64,000 nucleotides of DNA, from positions 1 to 64,000 of the forward strand of contig JBCFYV010000574.1 of NCBI GenBank assembly GCA_039000515.1. Direction: 5' to 3'. The stretch comes from Timema cristinae (lineage: Eukaryota; Arthropoda; Insecta; Phasmatodea; Timematidae). How positions within the stretch are numbered: position 1 is the stretch's first letter; every line of letters begins with the position of its first letter. A program made the translations under genes and the position numbers. Below the pieces are notes generated by a model, which saw nothing but the letters and a program-made list of their open reading frames with translations, was not told the DNA's origin and searched no databases. This document shows positions 25,513 through 38,790 of this stretch, one piece after another.

Positions 25513-27030
25513 CCAGATACACATTGCTTGTCAGGTTATTAACACCGGTACACATTGCTCTGCTCAGGTATTAACACCAGGTACACCCTTGCTCTGCTCA
25601 GGGTATTAACACCAGGTAACACATTGCTTGCTCAGGTATTAAAAACCAGGTACACATTGCTCTGCTCAGGTATTAACAAACCAGGTACACATTGCTCTGC
25701 TCAGGTTTAACACCAGGTACACATTGCTCTGCTCAGGTATTAACCCAGGTACACATTGCTCTGCTCAGGTATTAACACCAGGTACACATTGCTTGCTCAG
25801 GGTATTAACACCAGGTACACATTGCTCTGTCAGGTATTAACACCAGGTTACACATTGCTCTGCTCAGGTATTAACTCCAGGTAACATTGCTCTGCTCAGG
25901 TATTAACACCAGGTACACATTGCTTCTGCTCAGTATTAAACACCAGGTACACATTGCTTTTGTCAGGTATTAACACCAGGCACACATTGCTCTGCTCAGG
26001 TATTAACACCAGGTACACATTGCTCTGCTCAGGTATTAACACCAGGTACACATTGCCTGCTCAGGTATTAACACCAGGTACACATTGCTCTGCTCAGGTA
26101 TTAAACACCAGATACACATTTGTTGCTCAGGGATTAACACCCGGTACACATTGCTCTGCTCAGGTATTAACACCAGGTACACATTGCTCTGCTCAGGTAT
26201 TAAAAACCAGGTACACATTGCTCTGCTCAGGTATTAACACCAGGTACACATTGCTCTTTCTCAGGTATTAACACCAGGTACACATTGCTCTGCTCAGGTA
26301 TTAAAACCAGGTACACATTGCTCTGCTCAGGTATTAACACCAGGTACACATTGCTCTGCTGGGGTATTAACACCAGGTACACATTGCTCTGCTCAGGTAT
26401 TAACACCAGGTACACATTTCTCTGCTAGGTATTAACACCAGGTACACATTGCTCTGCTCAGGTATTTAAAACCAGGTACACATTGCTCTGCTCAGGTATT
26501 AACACCCGATACACATTGCTCTGCTCAAGGTATTAACACCAGGTACAATTGCTTGCTCAGGTATTAAAAACCAGATACACATTGCTCTGCTCAGGTATTA
26601 ACACGGTAACATTGCTTGTCAGTATAAAACGGTCACATTGCTCTGCTAGGTATTAACACCAGGTACACATTGTTCTGCTCAGGTATTAACACCAGGTACA
26701 CATTGTTGCTAGATAACCAGGTACCATTTCTCTCAGATATTAACACCAGGGTACACATTGCTTGCTCAGATATTAACACCAGGTACACATTGCTCTGCTC
26801 AGGTATTAACACCCGTACCATGATGTCAGGGTTTTAAACAGTAAAATTGCTCTGCTCAGGTATTAACACCCGGTACACATTGCTCTGCTCAGGTATTAAC
26901 ACCCCGGTACACATTGCTCTGCTCAGTTTTTAACACCAGGTCACATTGTCTGCTCAGTATTTTCACCCGGTACACCCATTTTGGCCTTCTTCTCAGGTAT
27001 TAAACCGGTAACATTGCTTGGGGTCGGTAT
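25513..27030. repeat. minisatellite, 33-bp unit, ~45 copies
   Basis: A long array with unit cores CAGGTATTAACACCAGGTAC and ACATTGCTCTGCT. The centre is nearly uniform, whereas copies after about 26580 are badly degraded. GGTATTAACACC within the unit is an imperfect dyad. Because 33 is a multiple of three, frames stay open on both strands; these are not genes. Confidence 0.95.
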
Positions 27031-28200
27031 AACCACGAGGACAAGGGGAACAAACGCCAAGGTCAATTACCGGTTTGTTAAAACTGGGACTGGATTTCTT
27101 TGAAACACAAAACTGGGGGCGAACAAACAGTAGAAAAACAATTTAAAGGAAGTTTTAAATTAGGACACGTTTTTACTGTTGCCTGTAAGGACAAAAATTC
27201 AGCGTATGTATGAATTATAATTATATCTTTTCTCCAATATGTATATTTTGAATATTAGCTGTAAGCCACGTGACTTGTGTGAGTCGTGGGTGCTGTAAAG
27301 TCCTTTTACAGATCTAAACCTCAGGCCCATGTAAAATAAAAGTTTTCCTCTAATTAGCACTCAATCGTTTAAACTCTCCTCAAATTTACCCCTGTAGAGA
27401 ATGTGACGTAGGTAAAGTCTGGCTTCGATCAATTTATAAATTTATATTCTAGCTCTGAGTTGTGAAGTTTGGTGGCATGAGTTGTGAAGTTTGGTGGACA
27501 TGAGTTGTGAAGTTCGTGGGACGATTATTTAGTTTAAGGGAAAGAACCCAGGTTCAAATACCGTGTCTAGTAATTTCAAAATTTTTATGTAATAAGTTAT
27601 AGGAAATAAACTCCTTAGGGTTTAAAAACAATATACGTGTACTTTGGATCAGAAATCTTAAACACATCTGGTTATATAAAAAACTATTCCCACTTTGGTA
27701 ACAGTAAATAGTACTATGATTTTTATTTACAAACTAGATTATTATTCAAACTATTCTTTTTAAAATTTCCAGTGCTACATTTATTAACGTTGCAATATTA
27801 ATTTTCAATGGTACATATTTTTTTTTTTAAAATAAACACTGTTCATTTATAATTTCCCAGATTTCCTGCATCGTGCAAAAACCCAACATTTAAAGGAGGA
27901 ATGCCCCACAGTTTTAACGGTACCGTTTTTTTATATGGGCTACGCCATAAAAGAATTCCTTGGTAATAAAAGTAAAGAAAGGTGTTGTTGCCCTTCGGCA
28001 AATAACCCACATTAAAGTAAATATATTTAAGATCTTTGGGCCCCATTTATTGCCCTGAAACATTGTCCTATTTTCAACAAATCTACCATCATAGGATTTA
28101 ATTTTTTCTGAAAACTATAAATATTTTAGACAATATTTGCAAGAAAAAATAATGATTTTATTTAAAGGGAATTTTTTTTAAGCTTAAAATATTTTAAATT
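27031..28200. other. AT-rich spacer with a 22-bp triplicate
   Basis: Three tandem copies of a 22-bp unit (GAGTTGTGAAGTTTGGTGG core) lie at 27464-27530. Immediately downstream, GGTTCAAATACC at about 27551-27562 resembles a B box, but no A box can be fixed. The 27840-28040 segment has a coding-like look on both strands, without a recognisable family. Confidence 0.5.
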
Positions 28201-28204
28201 TTAT

Positions 28205-28735
28205 TGGGCTATCCCATTTTTTTACATCGAGGGGGCTATCCACATTTCAAAACCGAGGGGGCTTTTCCGCATGTTCACACCTAGGGGAACCCCGCTTGTT
28301 CAAAACCTTTAGGGGCTATCCACATTTTTCCCCTTTAGGGGCTATCCGCATGGTTAAAAACCTTTGGGGATATCCGCATGTTCCCCCGGGGAGGGGTATC
28401 CGCTTTTTTTCCACCGAGGGGGGTTTATCCACAGGGTTTCCACCGGGGGCTATCCGCTTTGGTTTCACACCTGGGGATACCCGCATGTGCACATTAGGGG
28501 TTTAACCCACTTTGTTACCCCCTAGGGGTATCCCATGTTCACATCGGGGGGGGGGCTTTCCGCTTTTTCAAAAACCGGGGGTTATACCCGCATGTTCACC
28601 CCTTTAGGGGGTTTTATCCGCAGGGTTCAAAAGGGGGGCTATCCACATTTTTCAAAATTTGGGGGTTTATCCACATTTTTCACATCGAGGGGCTATCCGC
28701 TTTGTTCACACCGAGGGGCTATCCCCCTGTTTCAC
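28205..28735. repeat. minisatellite, ~25-bp unit
   Basis: About 20 copies of a 25-bp unit, core GGGGCTATCCGCATGTTCAC. The array is noisy with G and T runs. Plus-strand frames of 69-85 residues are repeat translations. Confidence 0.88.
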
Positions 28736-29685
28736 TGCTGGGTGGATATGTTTAAGAGCTTGATTGAGAGATGGGGTGAAACCCGAGTATAAAGGGAAAA
28801 GTGGGGGAAAAATCCTGCCTGGATTCAATCTCGGACCCCCCCGGGCCCACTGGGGAAACCCGGACAAGGAAAAGGTTTGAAGCCCCTTTTTTTTCGGCGT
28901 GTTTCGTGATACGACTGTCAGTGGAATGGGAAAACCCCCAAACATTTTTAGGGAATATCAGGGAAAAAGAAAATTTTTAAAACCCTTTACACCCCCTGTG
29001 CCCCTTTGTGCAGGTTCCCAAATTTTAACTAAACATTTTAGTTGTTTTTTATTATTTAACTAGCCATCCCGCCCGGCGCGGGCCCCGACCCACTGTGCTA
29101 GAACAATTTTTAAAATTTTTATTTTAAACCCCTCCCTCCTACACAAACTTTCCTTTTTCATTATTTTGAAGACAAAACATTGTGGTCTTAAGGAACTGCA
29201 AAGTTCAAGGCCACCAGAATTTAAAATTTTTCGCCATTCAAATTAAAAAAAGGGTAATTTATTTCTTGGCCAAATTTTTATATTTTAAAAAATGTGTTTT
29301 AATATGTTGCATTTTTTTTTTTCAAAACTTTTTTTTTTAAACATGTCAAAGATGATTTTAAACAAAAAATCAATTTTAAATGCATTTTAAAGGTTTTCTC
29401 GCTTTATTTAATTTTTAAGGATGATAAAAAAAATAAAAATTTTATAAGAAAAAGGAAAGGAAAAGAGTCTCACGAGTTTAACTTTGGGCTAAGAAAACCC
29501 AGTTTCTTTTTAAGTATGGATCATTTGTCAAACAAAAGGCTCAAAGCTCGACTCCCGTTGGGGTGTCCCAAAGGGTTTTCCAATTTATTGAAATTCTCAC
29601 ACTCCCCCTTAATTTTCCCAAGCAAAACCTGGATACCTTTCTTTTAATTTTCCCCCCCTTCCCCCCACCCCCCCCTCACCCCCCA
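28736..29685. other. spacer with a weak tRNA-like block
   Basis: At about 28800-28910 the minus strand has a B-box-like GATTGAATCC and a GTGGGCCCGG segment upstream that may be a degraded SINE. A short CCCGCCCGGCGCGGG inverted patch lies near 29065-29085. No gene is supported. Confidence 0.35.
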
Positions 29686-29689
29686 ATAA

Positions 29690-30525
29690 AAATATTGATA
29701 CGAGGATAAGGGGGAAGGTTTTTAGGCAGTGATACGTGAGACAGGCAGTGTTTACTTTTGTGACGGGGGTTTAGTAATACGTTGACAGGAAAGTAATACT
29801 TTGAGACAGGGATTTGGATACGGGGAGACGGGCAGTGATACGTTTTTGGACAGGCAGGGGATAGGGTGGGGACAGGAAAAGGAAAAATACGTGAGACAGG
29901 CCCAGGGGTTACGTGTGCAGGCAAGTGTACGTGAAAAACAGGAGTGTTTACGTTTTTTTCGGTTTTTTTTTAGTAATTTCGTTTTGGACAGGCAGAAAAT
30001 ACTTTGGGACAGGCAGTGATACGTGAGTCAGGCAGTGATACGTGAGTCGGGCAGTGATATTAAAGAAAGGCAGTGATACGTGGGGACGGGGTTGGGTTAA
30101 TACGTGAGACAGGCAGTAATACGTGGGGCCAGGCAGTGAATAACGTGAGACAGGCGTGATACGTGAGTCAGGCAGTGTTTACGTAAAAACAGGCGGGGTT
30201 ACGTGAACAGGCAGTGATCGTGGGGACAGGTAGAAATACGGAAAAAAGGCAGTAAACGTGGGGACAGGAAAGGGGATACGTGAGACAGGCAGGGGAATAC
30301 TGATTTCGGGCAGTGTACGTGATTTCGGGGCAGTGAAAACGTGGGGACGGGCAGTGATACGTGGGGACAGGCAGTGATACTTTGGACGGGCCCAGTGTAA
30401 CGGGGAAAAACAGGCAGTGATACGTGAGACCGGCAGTGAAAACGTGAGACGGGGCAGTGATACTTTGAGACAGGCAGTGATACGTGAGACAGGCGTATAC
30501 GTGGGGACAGGCAGTATTGCGCGGA
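29690..30525. repeat. minisatellite, 19-bp unit
   Basis: About 43 copies of a 19-bp unit, core GGCAGTGATACGTGAGACA. The period is not a multiple of three, so minus-strand frames drift through repeat phases and are not genes. G runs replace GTGAG in many copies. Confidence 0.92.
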
Positions 30526-32795
30526 GCACAGAATAAAGCTCGGGTGGGTATAGAAAAAAAAAGGTTTGAGGTTACTTCAAATTCCCACAAAACCCACAGA
30601 AATCCGCACATATTAGTGAAGGGGGATTTTTTCCCAAGGCCGGGGTTTTGGGAATACCTCACTTGAAAAAATTTGTGTGCGGGGTTTTATATTTTTACCC
30701 TTTTGGGTTTGGGAAGCAAGGGGGGTTTTTTGCCCCCTGGGGGTTTTGTTGCGAGTTGGGACGCGAGTCAGGCGTCAGGCTAGCCTCAGGGGGTACTTAG
30801 GGGGCCCCTTTGGGGGAACGCCTAGAAACTAAACCGGCAGCATTTTAGGGGGGGGTTTTTAATTTTTTCGCACGGGAAACCACATTTATAGTTTGTAAAT
30901 TTTGACAAAACACTGCGCATGCTTTATTTACCATTAAAATTTAATTTTTTTTCCCCCGGGGGGGTAATTGAATACAATCGTAGAGAGCTGGGGAAGGGGT
31001 TTCCACAAGGGGGTTGAGGGGTGCAATTTTTTATATTAACTGCACACTTTCTAAAACGTTTAAATAGATAGTTTGTAGGGTTTTTACTTTTTTGGGGGAG
31101 AGGTGGGGAAAACCCACGAGCGAACGAACATCCTCTATTTGAATGAAACCCAAAAGGCGTTTAAACTATTACTTTAAATTTTCACTGGAACATTTGGGGC
31201 AGAAGCAGTCTGTGAAATAGTGACTGAAAAACATGCACAATAATTAGGGGGAAATTTACCAAAAAATGTGTAGGCTGTTTTTACTACCCCCCCGATTTAA
31301 ATATTTTTGGAGGGGATGATAACCAAAATTTTAAAAATTTTATTTACGGGAAAATTAACCCCTTTAAACCACGCCCCAGAGATTTGAAACCCCCCCCCTT
31401 TTCCCCCCTCTTTCAAAGGGGAGCAATTAATAAGAATAAGGTTTTTATCCTATTATCAAGGCAAGACTGCTATTTTCGGGGGGTGGACACGGGCCCTGCA
31501 GTTCTCTTTCTCCCGGGGGGGGTGGGTTACAATGATGCAGGGGGTTTTAAAAAACCATCTGGGTTTTTAGTTTCTTTGGGGAATTTACCATTTTTCCTTG
31601 TTTAATGTTCCACGTAAAATTTGTTTACGGGTAAAATAGCATTTCCTTTGTTTTGCACAAAAATGAAGACTTTAAGAGATCAAAAAAGGAAAAAATAAAA
31701 TAACCAGCCAGCCACCTTTAAACTAGACGAATTTTTTTCTGTTAAAACATTTTAACAACTTTTCCCTTTTGGTTGGGTCTGTGAAAAAATAAAAAAAACA
31801 ATTAAAGACCCATAATTCAGTCATACCCGATGTCCTACCCAGCCCCCAGTGGGTAAGTCGATAAAGGGGCGTCAGATTCGTAAAAGGGGGGTTTTGCCGG
31901 TGTTGGAGGGATAAGTTTAGGACCCAAAAGCAGATTAAAATTTGAAGGGGTTTTTTTATACTAAATTTTTTTTCCCTATTTCCCTTTCCCCTAAAAATTT
32001 TGAAACATTTTTTTAAAATTTCTACCTTCACTATCCCTCCCAAAACGTTTGGTAAAAAGGTGGGGAGCTCAGATTGGAAATGGGGGACTCGGTTGCGGGA
32101 AATAATAAAAACCTACACAGGTTTTTGGGGAAAGGTTTGGGGTGAAAAAAAAAATAATAAAAAGGTTTTTACATTTAAAAAAAAAATTAAAATAAAGACA
32201 CTTATAATCCCCACATATTATTTCCTTTGGGGCCCGGGCCACGAAACTTTGGGGCTATTTTCCCCAAAAACCAAAATATAGTATTTAATTTATTGTGAAA
32301 ATCATCTGCCCTCCAAACCCTTTTTGGGTTATTTTGACGTCAGGGTGTTTTAACCCCTGCAAAATTGACGGGTTTTAAATTTTGGACCTTAGCAAGGGGT
32401 GGGGGGAATTGGGAATCTTTGCTATAGTTTCAAATGCCAAAAATTGTTGCGCTTTGTAATGGCTCTACTCAGTTTTAAAAAACATTTCGCAAGGCAAAAA
32501 TTTTAAAAGAGGGGGGCCCTTTGAGACCCCGGCTAGAGTTTCCCGTCAGACAAAAGTCGTGATCTTTTAAACCGTATTAAACTAATTATGTGGCAGGGGG
32601 GTAAAAGGGAAAATTTTTTTGGTGCATTAAAAATATTTGAAACATTCAAAATTCAGTGATTTTTAAAAGGGGCTGTTTTCTCTCGGATATAGGAAATAAT
32701 CACTCTCTGATTGTAGGCCAGAGCTACCCTTTTCCCAAAAAGAAACAAAAACTTGCCAGCCTCGTTAAAACATTATTATTACTTTTTCATTAACT
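30526..32795. other. noisy intergenic DNA, no gene seen
   Basis: AT-rich sequence with many homopolymers and scattered G/C runs. The open frames in it (for example 31384-31605 plus and 31723-32043 minus) show no motif. Nothing supportable was found. Confidence 0.45.
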
Positions 32796-32799
32796 GGAA

Positions 32800-33045
32800 G
32801 GGTTTATTGCCACACCCGTATTAGTAGACACCCACCCCTTATTTTTGGATAGTTCTTCCAGTCCCCCCTCTTTAAACCCCTATCTATATCTTTGGGGCTT
32901 TTTTCTTCCAGTCCAAACCTCATTACCCCCTTTCCCTTCTATTTTAGCTAGTTCTATCCAGTCCACCTAAATTTAAAACCTTCTTATTTTAGCTAGTTCT
33001 ACCCAGTCCACCTCTTTTAACACCCTATCTCTATCTAGAGCTAGT
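32800..33045. repeat. short minisatellite, ~45-50-bp unit
   Basis: Four to five copies share AGCTAGTTCTACCCAGTCCA, followed by a CTCTTTTAACACCCTATCTC-like block. The unit length varies between 45 and 50 bp. Confidence 0.7.
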
Positions 33046-35240
33046 TTCCGTCATGAACAAGGTTTTTGTTTCTCCTATTCGGGGCTTCATCTCCTGCTAT
33101 GGGAACCTGCGAGACTTGTATACCCCAACGGGGTTGGTTTGTTATCAGTAAGGGTATATAACTAACATTTACCAATTTTCCTCATCCTTTAAATGGACCC
33201 AATATCTGGCCCTCCTAACATCCTAAAATCTTTTTCTCTTTATGTAAGGTAAGAAAATTTTGTTTCAAAACCAGGAAAAACAACCTGGGGAAAACTATTG
33301 TTGTGTTTTATTCCGGTTTTACTTTCCCTTTGGGGAAAACACTTTCCTTACTATTCCTTACTGTGCTGCTTGTCCCAGTCTAGTGACAACCCTCCCTGCT
33401 CTCCCCCACATTATCCTAACAGGGCCCCCACACGACCCAGTATTGTTTTATTATCTTTTTAATACTAACAAAATTCTTGAGGCTAGTTTAAAAAAAATAA
33501 CGGGGAAAGTTTTTTCTCCTTTTTCCCCCATTTTTATTTCTAATTTTGCTTTGCTGGGTTGGGGGCCCCGCCCCAAAATTTTTCCCGGAATTTTCTTTGC
33601 AAGTGGATGAAAACAAATTTTAAATTTCCAAAAGGCCTTTTTTAAATTTACGTCTTACCTTTTTGCCACAAGAACCTAAAAAAGAAAGGTCCTCACCGAC
33701 TTTTAAAGTTGTTTCAACTTTTTTGAAATTTTTTTCGGGGGCAAAGAAAAAAAATTGTTTTTTTTTGGATTTTTCCTCTGGGTTTTACAGGCAGAAGCTC
33801 TAAGTTTGCCAAATGCCCAAGTTTCTACCCTCATCTGTAAGGGGGGTTTTGGGAACCCACTAAGGGCAGGGGGGTGGGGTCAGCGTTTTTTGGTTTAAAT
33901 TTAAAAGGGCCCGGTGGGCATCCAACAGGTCCCTGCCACCCTCTCGGTTTTTAAAAAGCCCCTCTGCTTGACAGGTTCCCCTCTGGGGTATTTAAAAAAT
34001 CAACCCAAAACTGGACACATGGGGCTTTTGGTGTCAGGTTCACTAAACATTAGTTGGTGAGGGGTAAAGGAAAGGGTATTACTACTGACCCTTCAACAAT
34101 GTTGACTTCCTCCCCAAATTTACCGGAAAAAAAAAAGAGTAGGAAAAAAAATCACGTGATGAAAAACTAAACCAATCACAAAGGTTTTTAGGGCCCCATC
34201 GGCGCTGTCCCTCAGCGGGGACTTGAAATAACTTCCTTTTCCCTTTTTCTGCGTTAAACATACTTTTGAGATAAAAAACCAAAAAACATTTCCAAACCAA
34301 CCCAAATCAAACAAATGCACATGCGCCTATAAGCAATATACTGGCAGACAAAAATGCATTACTGTTTGTGAAATTTTTATTAAAAAAATTAGTCTGGGCT
34401 GAGCGCCCGAAAATACAAATTTAAAAAAAAAAAGCTTGAAGGTTTTCGTCAATAAAATTCAAATATAAAAACAAAGAAGGGCCCCCGGTGGTCAAAAGAG
34501 GGGTGGATGCCCGTCTCACCAAATACGGGGTTTGTGGTGATGTTTGTTTTCAAGGTTCTAAACTTGGGTGGGTTTACTGAAGATGTTACTTTCCCCAAAA
34601 AGGGGGTTTGCCCTCCCCCCCACGCAAATGCCGTTCCCCAAGGGGGGGGGGGGTTGTAATCCACTACCAAGATGTGTCTTTGGGTGAATAATGAATGTTG
34701 TTTCCCCGACACAGTTTAACAGCTAAACTGTCAGCCAACAAGGAGGGGTTGATTGCCCCTGGGTTCTAGGCCACAAGTGATATGTACCATCAAATTGGCT
34801 GTTTGAATAAAAACCCAACCCAGAGAGTTCCGGACTAGGGTCGCCACACTCCCCAAAAAACAAAATACCTAAACATTTTAAATTGGGGACGGAACGGGGT
34901 GTCCAAACATTGGAGGTGTTGGGAGGAACATATAAACTTGAAAATAATAATTTTAAAAAAATAAGCCCGGATAGAATTATTTTTTGCTTTTACCCAAACG
35001 CTGTAATTTATTTCTTATTAGGTCAATTTTTTTAAAGGGTTTTCCTAAAACCCCTAAAGGGTCCTCCCCTCGAGGTTGTCTCACCAAAAAAACAATTTTC
35101 ATCGCAAGAAATTTTTTAAAACCCCCAAAACTCGTAATAAAAACAAAATTTTCCCAAAAAGGACTGATATGAAAATAGGGGAAAAAGGTTTTGTTTTGCT
35201 CAGTTTTTTGTGTTGGTATTGAAGGTACTTTGGGGCCCTT
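33046..35240. other. noisy intergenic DNA, no gene seen
   Basis: A 116-residue plus-strand frame at 33260-33610 and a minus-strand frame at 34449-34712 are the longest, but I recognise neither. Most of the sequence shows run-expansion noise. Confidence 0.4.
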
Positions 35241-35244
35241 TGTC

Positions 35245-35375
35245 CCCATGTTGGGTGGTCAGTTTAACATAACATTTCCCCGTTCGGGTCCTCATGTTAG
35301 GTGGTCGTTTAACAAACACTACCCGTTTGTCCTCTTGTTAGAGTGGTCAGATAACATAACACTGTCTGTGCCCCA
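35245..35375. repeat. short tandem repeat, ~46-bp unit, 3 copies
   Basis: Three imperfect copies share GTTAGGTGGTCAGTTTAACA followed by a TAACACT block and GTCCTC. The last copy is the cleanest. A 71-residue plus-strand frame crosses them. Confidence 0.6.
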
Positions 35376-38295
35376 TATCTTTAAATTTAGTATATATAAG
35401 TATTGACAAAATTTATCAGAATGACAGATGCAGATACATGACTTTGGGAATTTGCTTGCTAATGTTCAAACGTCTAAGTCGTAAAAACAGAGATTTACCC
35501 CTTTTTTGCAGGGATGTCAACCCCAGTTGAGCCGGCTACGGACACTAAAACTCCCACCCAAAAATAACGCGCCCGGGCCTAAAAACAGGGCCCGTTTAGA
35601 TGAGCCGGGCCTTCCAATTTTCCTGTGCAAAAAAAATGGGCCAAAGAACTTCTAAAAAAAGAAGAGACTTTTTACCCCATTTTTGGCAGGTTGTTACCAA
35701 TTTGGGTTTTTAAAAACGTTGGAAGATTCCATCGGTTTGGGGTTTTCCCTTTCCCCTTTGGTTTATTATCCTTGGTTTTCCCACCCCCCCTCCCCGTGTG
35801 GTCCCTTCGTTCTTTTGTTTCCGTGAGTTGTTCTAAATTAAATTTTTAAGAGTGGTTTTGGGAAAATTTTTGAGCACCCCTTTGGACATGCTTGGGGGGA
35901 ATTTTGGACGGGCTTAGGCTTGGGTTATTATTTAAAAAATGAAAGGGAAAAACTCTTTTGGCCAGTGTATTATTAATTATTTATTTACTTTTTTTGGGAA
36001 ATGATTGGACTCTGGTCACACGTGATTAAGCAGAGACTTTAGAAAATTTTTAAATAAAAGGAATTTTAAAATTGTTTTGGCTTATTTTTGTTTTTTTCCC
36101 CAAACCTTTTAAAGTAATGGTCAAATTTGGTTTGTGGGTTTAAATATTAGATTTTGGGAAAATTTTTAAATTAACGTAAATTAATCTTGTTGTTAACCTT
36201 GAGTTCTAAGTTGTAAGGTTATTGTTATGAGGTTGGGCGCTGATTGTAGGACAGCGCTGTGATGGGAAATTTTTGGAAAAAAATTTATAGTAATTTTGAT
36301 TATTGAACGCAATTCTTTTCCAGGATTTTTAAAGAAATTTTATTGTTGGTTTAAAATTTTTGGATCGATATTAAAGTTTAATTTATATTATATATTTAAT
36401 TTTTTTTTATATATGATGAAACCAGTTAGTATTTTCTTTTTTATCACTAAGAAATTTGTTTTGAAAATTACGGGCAATACTCCCAAATCGAATTAAATTT
36501 TTAGTATTTGAAAAGGGGGAAATTTTTGAGGGAAAATTTTAAAATGAAGGTTTTGTATTTAGTCTTTGGGGGACTGATTGGAATAAACAATGACTTTTTG
36601 GGATGATATTGTTAATCAACATCAAGAATTTTAATTTTTAAATAAATTTTTCCTTATTTTTACATGTTGCAAATATTTTTTAAATTTATTCTTTTAATAA
36701 ATGATCAATTCTGTTGAATTTTTAGATTTATGCTACCCTTTTTATTACTTTTTATCCCTTTGGTTTTTTAACTTTCCAACTTTGAAGAGGTTTTTTTTTT
36801 TTTGGTGGGTGGTTAAGGTGTTAAAATCAACCATTGTTGACCGTCCCGGTTTTAGTCCGCAACCGGACTGGGTTGGTTTTTCTGGGTACCCGTTGTTTTT
36901 AAATTGATTTACAATATTTTCTTATTATTTACAAAAATTTTTTCTCCCCATTTTCCGTTTTTAATAGGTTTTTTTTTTACCCTACTTTTTTTAAAGGGTT
37001 TTTGGGGTTTTTAATAGGGGGTTTAGACTTAACATATGAGAAAATTAAAAATTTTGTTAATTTAAATGTCCTACCGTCACAAAATTTTGATTTTTTCAAA
37101 TGTTTAAAAGATACTGATGTAAACCTTATCAAGCTACCATCAGCTGCAATTGTTTAGAATCTACCAAGCATCCCATACCGTAAAGGTGGGCGTGACGCTA
37201 TTTTAATCGAAAACACTTTTAAACTTAAATTTGGTTCAAACCGGGTTTCCGGGTGGGAGGGGGAGTTTTAGGGGGCGTGGGGAGAGTATGAGAAAACTAA
37301 ATTTGAGGGAAACCCCTCCCCAATGTATCGGGCTAGACCTCCTTTTCCTTTCCACAAGGGGGTCCGTCTACTAAGAGCCTGGGTGCCTTGATCGTGCGGG
37401 GCCCCCGAGGAGGGTTTTTCCCGTTTTTTCAATTTTTTTCGAACATAATTATATGTTTTTAAAAAAACATAAAATCCCTGATGTATATGATCGATGGGTT
37501 TTATCTTTTTTTGGGGAGGGTTAAAATTAAAAACCTCATCAACAAGCCACGCGAAAAAAAACATCAAGCTCGTTTTCCTTTGGGGGACAGGATTTTTATA
37601 CCTCCAGTCGGGTGTTTAAAGGGTAGTGTTTTTTAAAAGGGTTTCTCCCTCCCCACCCCGGGAAATACAAAGTGCCCTTTTTTCCCCAAAAAAACCCATC
37701 TTATCGTCCCCTTTCTCCATTTTGTATTATTAAATGGCTGAATGGGTAGTAAGACCGATTTGAGAAGGGGGTTTTGCTGTGGGAAAAATCTTCACGAACC
37801 AGTGGTACCCCTGTTTTTGCGTCATTGACTTTAATTTTATCATTTTGGTGTAAAAAAATAAAAATGAAAGTGAATTTTGTTGGTTGTTAAAACAGTCTCA
37901 AATGTACAAAACCTGTTGGGGCAGATTAACACGAGTACAACACTTTTTACAAGCGGTCAATGGGTCGGAGGGCTTTTAAGGGCCCCCCGGCATGTTCAAA
38001 CATGTCACCCTTTTTTTTTCACACGGGAAAATTTTGAATGGGCTGTGTTTGTCAAGGGGGCTCTTTATGAAGACCAAAGTCACACGATCGGAATATAATT
38101 TGTTTTTAATTTTTCCTGTTTTATATCCTGGAATATCCAGGGCAAGTATCTAAAAGGGGAAAGATGATCTGGAACTTTTGTTTTTTTGGGATATTCTAAA
38201 AACATAGTTTGAGTTTTATTTTTACACCCCACCAATTTTTGGAAGATGGAAAATAAATACTTGGAGGGTTTTAAAAATTTTGGTTTGTTGGAGAA
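35376..38295. other. noisy intergenic DNA, no gene seen
   Basis: Mostly T- and A-run-rich. A 73-residue frame at 37877-38098 has a natural composition but no family match. A GC-rich patch around 37260-37420 is not explained by any feature I know. Confidence 0.4.
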
Positions 38296-38299
38296 GATT

Positions 38300-38570
38300 T
38301 TAGAAGATCAGGGGGGGCAGACGGGGGGGAAAAAAAGTAAACCCAAATTTCCTAAGAAGATTTGGTGGAAGATCGGGTTTGGAAACGACAGAGTGACAAA
38401 GTGAACAAGAAACTAAGAAGAGTGGTGAGAAGATCAGGGGGACAGACAGGGGGAAAAAAAAAAGGTGGCAAGTACTAAAAAAGAGTGGTGAGAAGATAAG
38501 GTGGACAAAACAGGGGGAAAAAATAAACAAGTACAAAGGGAAGATTTGGTGAGAAGAGATTTTTTGGGAT
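38300..38570. repeat. minisatellite, 56-bp unit (copy 2)
   Basis: About five degraded copies of the 56-bp unit also found at 4790-5670, with the shared core AAGAAGAGTGGTGAGAAGAT followed by GACAGACAGGGG. It has the same orientation as the first array and the same type of downstream flank. Confidence 0.85.
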
Positions 38571-38790
38571 GTGGTTTTTTGGTACATCCTTAGGAAAAAA
38601 CTGTCCTTTTGCACAACGTCAAAAAGGGAAAGGTTGAGGGAAAGAGTGGGTTAGGAAGGAGAAGGATTCAAGTATTGGATAAAAGGAAAAAAGGGGAAAA
38701 TTTCCTGGGAGCTGGGAGGAGGCAGATTTACAGGGCGCATTGGCGGTCTAAGTTCACTGCGAAAGGTCATAAGAAGAAACAAAATTTAAT
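38571..38790. repeat. dispersed flank shared with 5671-5860 (copy 2)
   Basis: Carries the same ordered landmarks as the sequence after the first 56-bp array, including TCCTTAGG, AAAGGGAAAGGTTG, GGGGAAAATTT, GGAGGCAG and GGCGGTCTAAGTTCA. An extra segment of about 50 bp separates the two halves. Homology beyond about 38790 fades. Confidence 0.6.

Noticed and set aside
29065..29090. ACTAGCC...CCCGGCGCGGG segment like the ends of some insect non-LTR or RTE-type repeats
   Set aside because: Only a short likeness in a noisy stretch, with no reverse-transcriptase sequence nearby.
33260..33610. Plus-strand frame of 116 codons
   Set aside because: Composition is partly natural, but no domain, splice site or promoter supports it, and the region is noisy.
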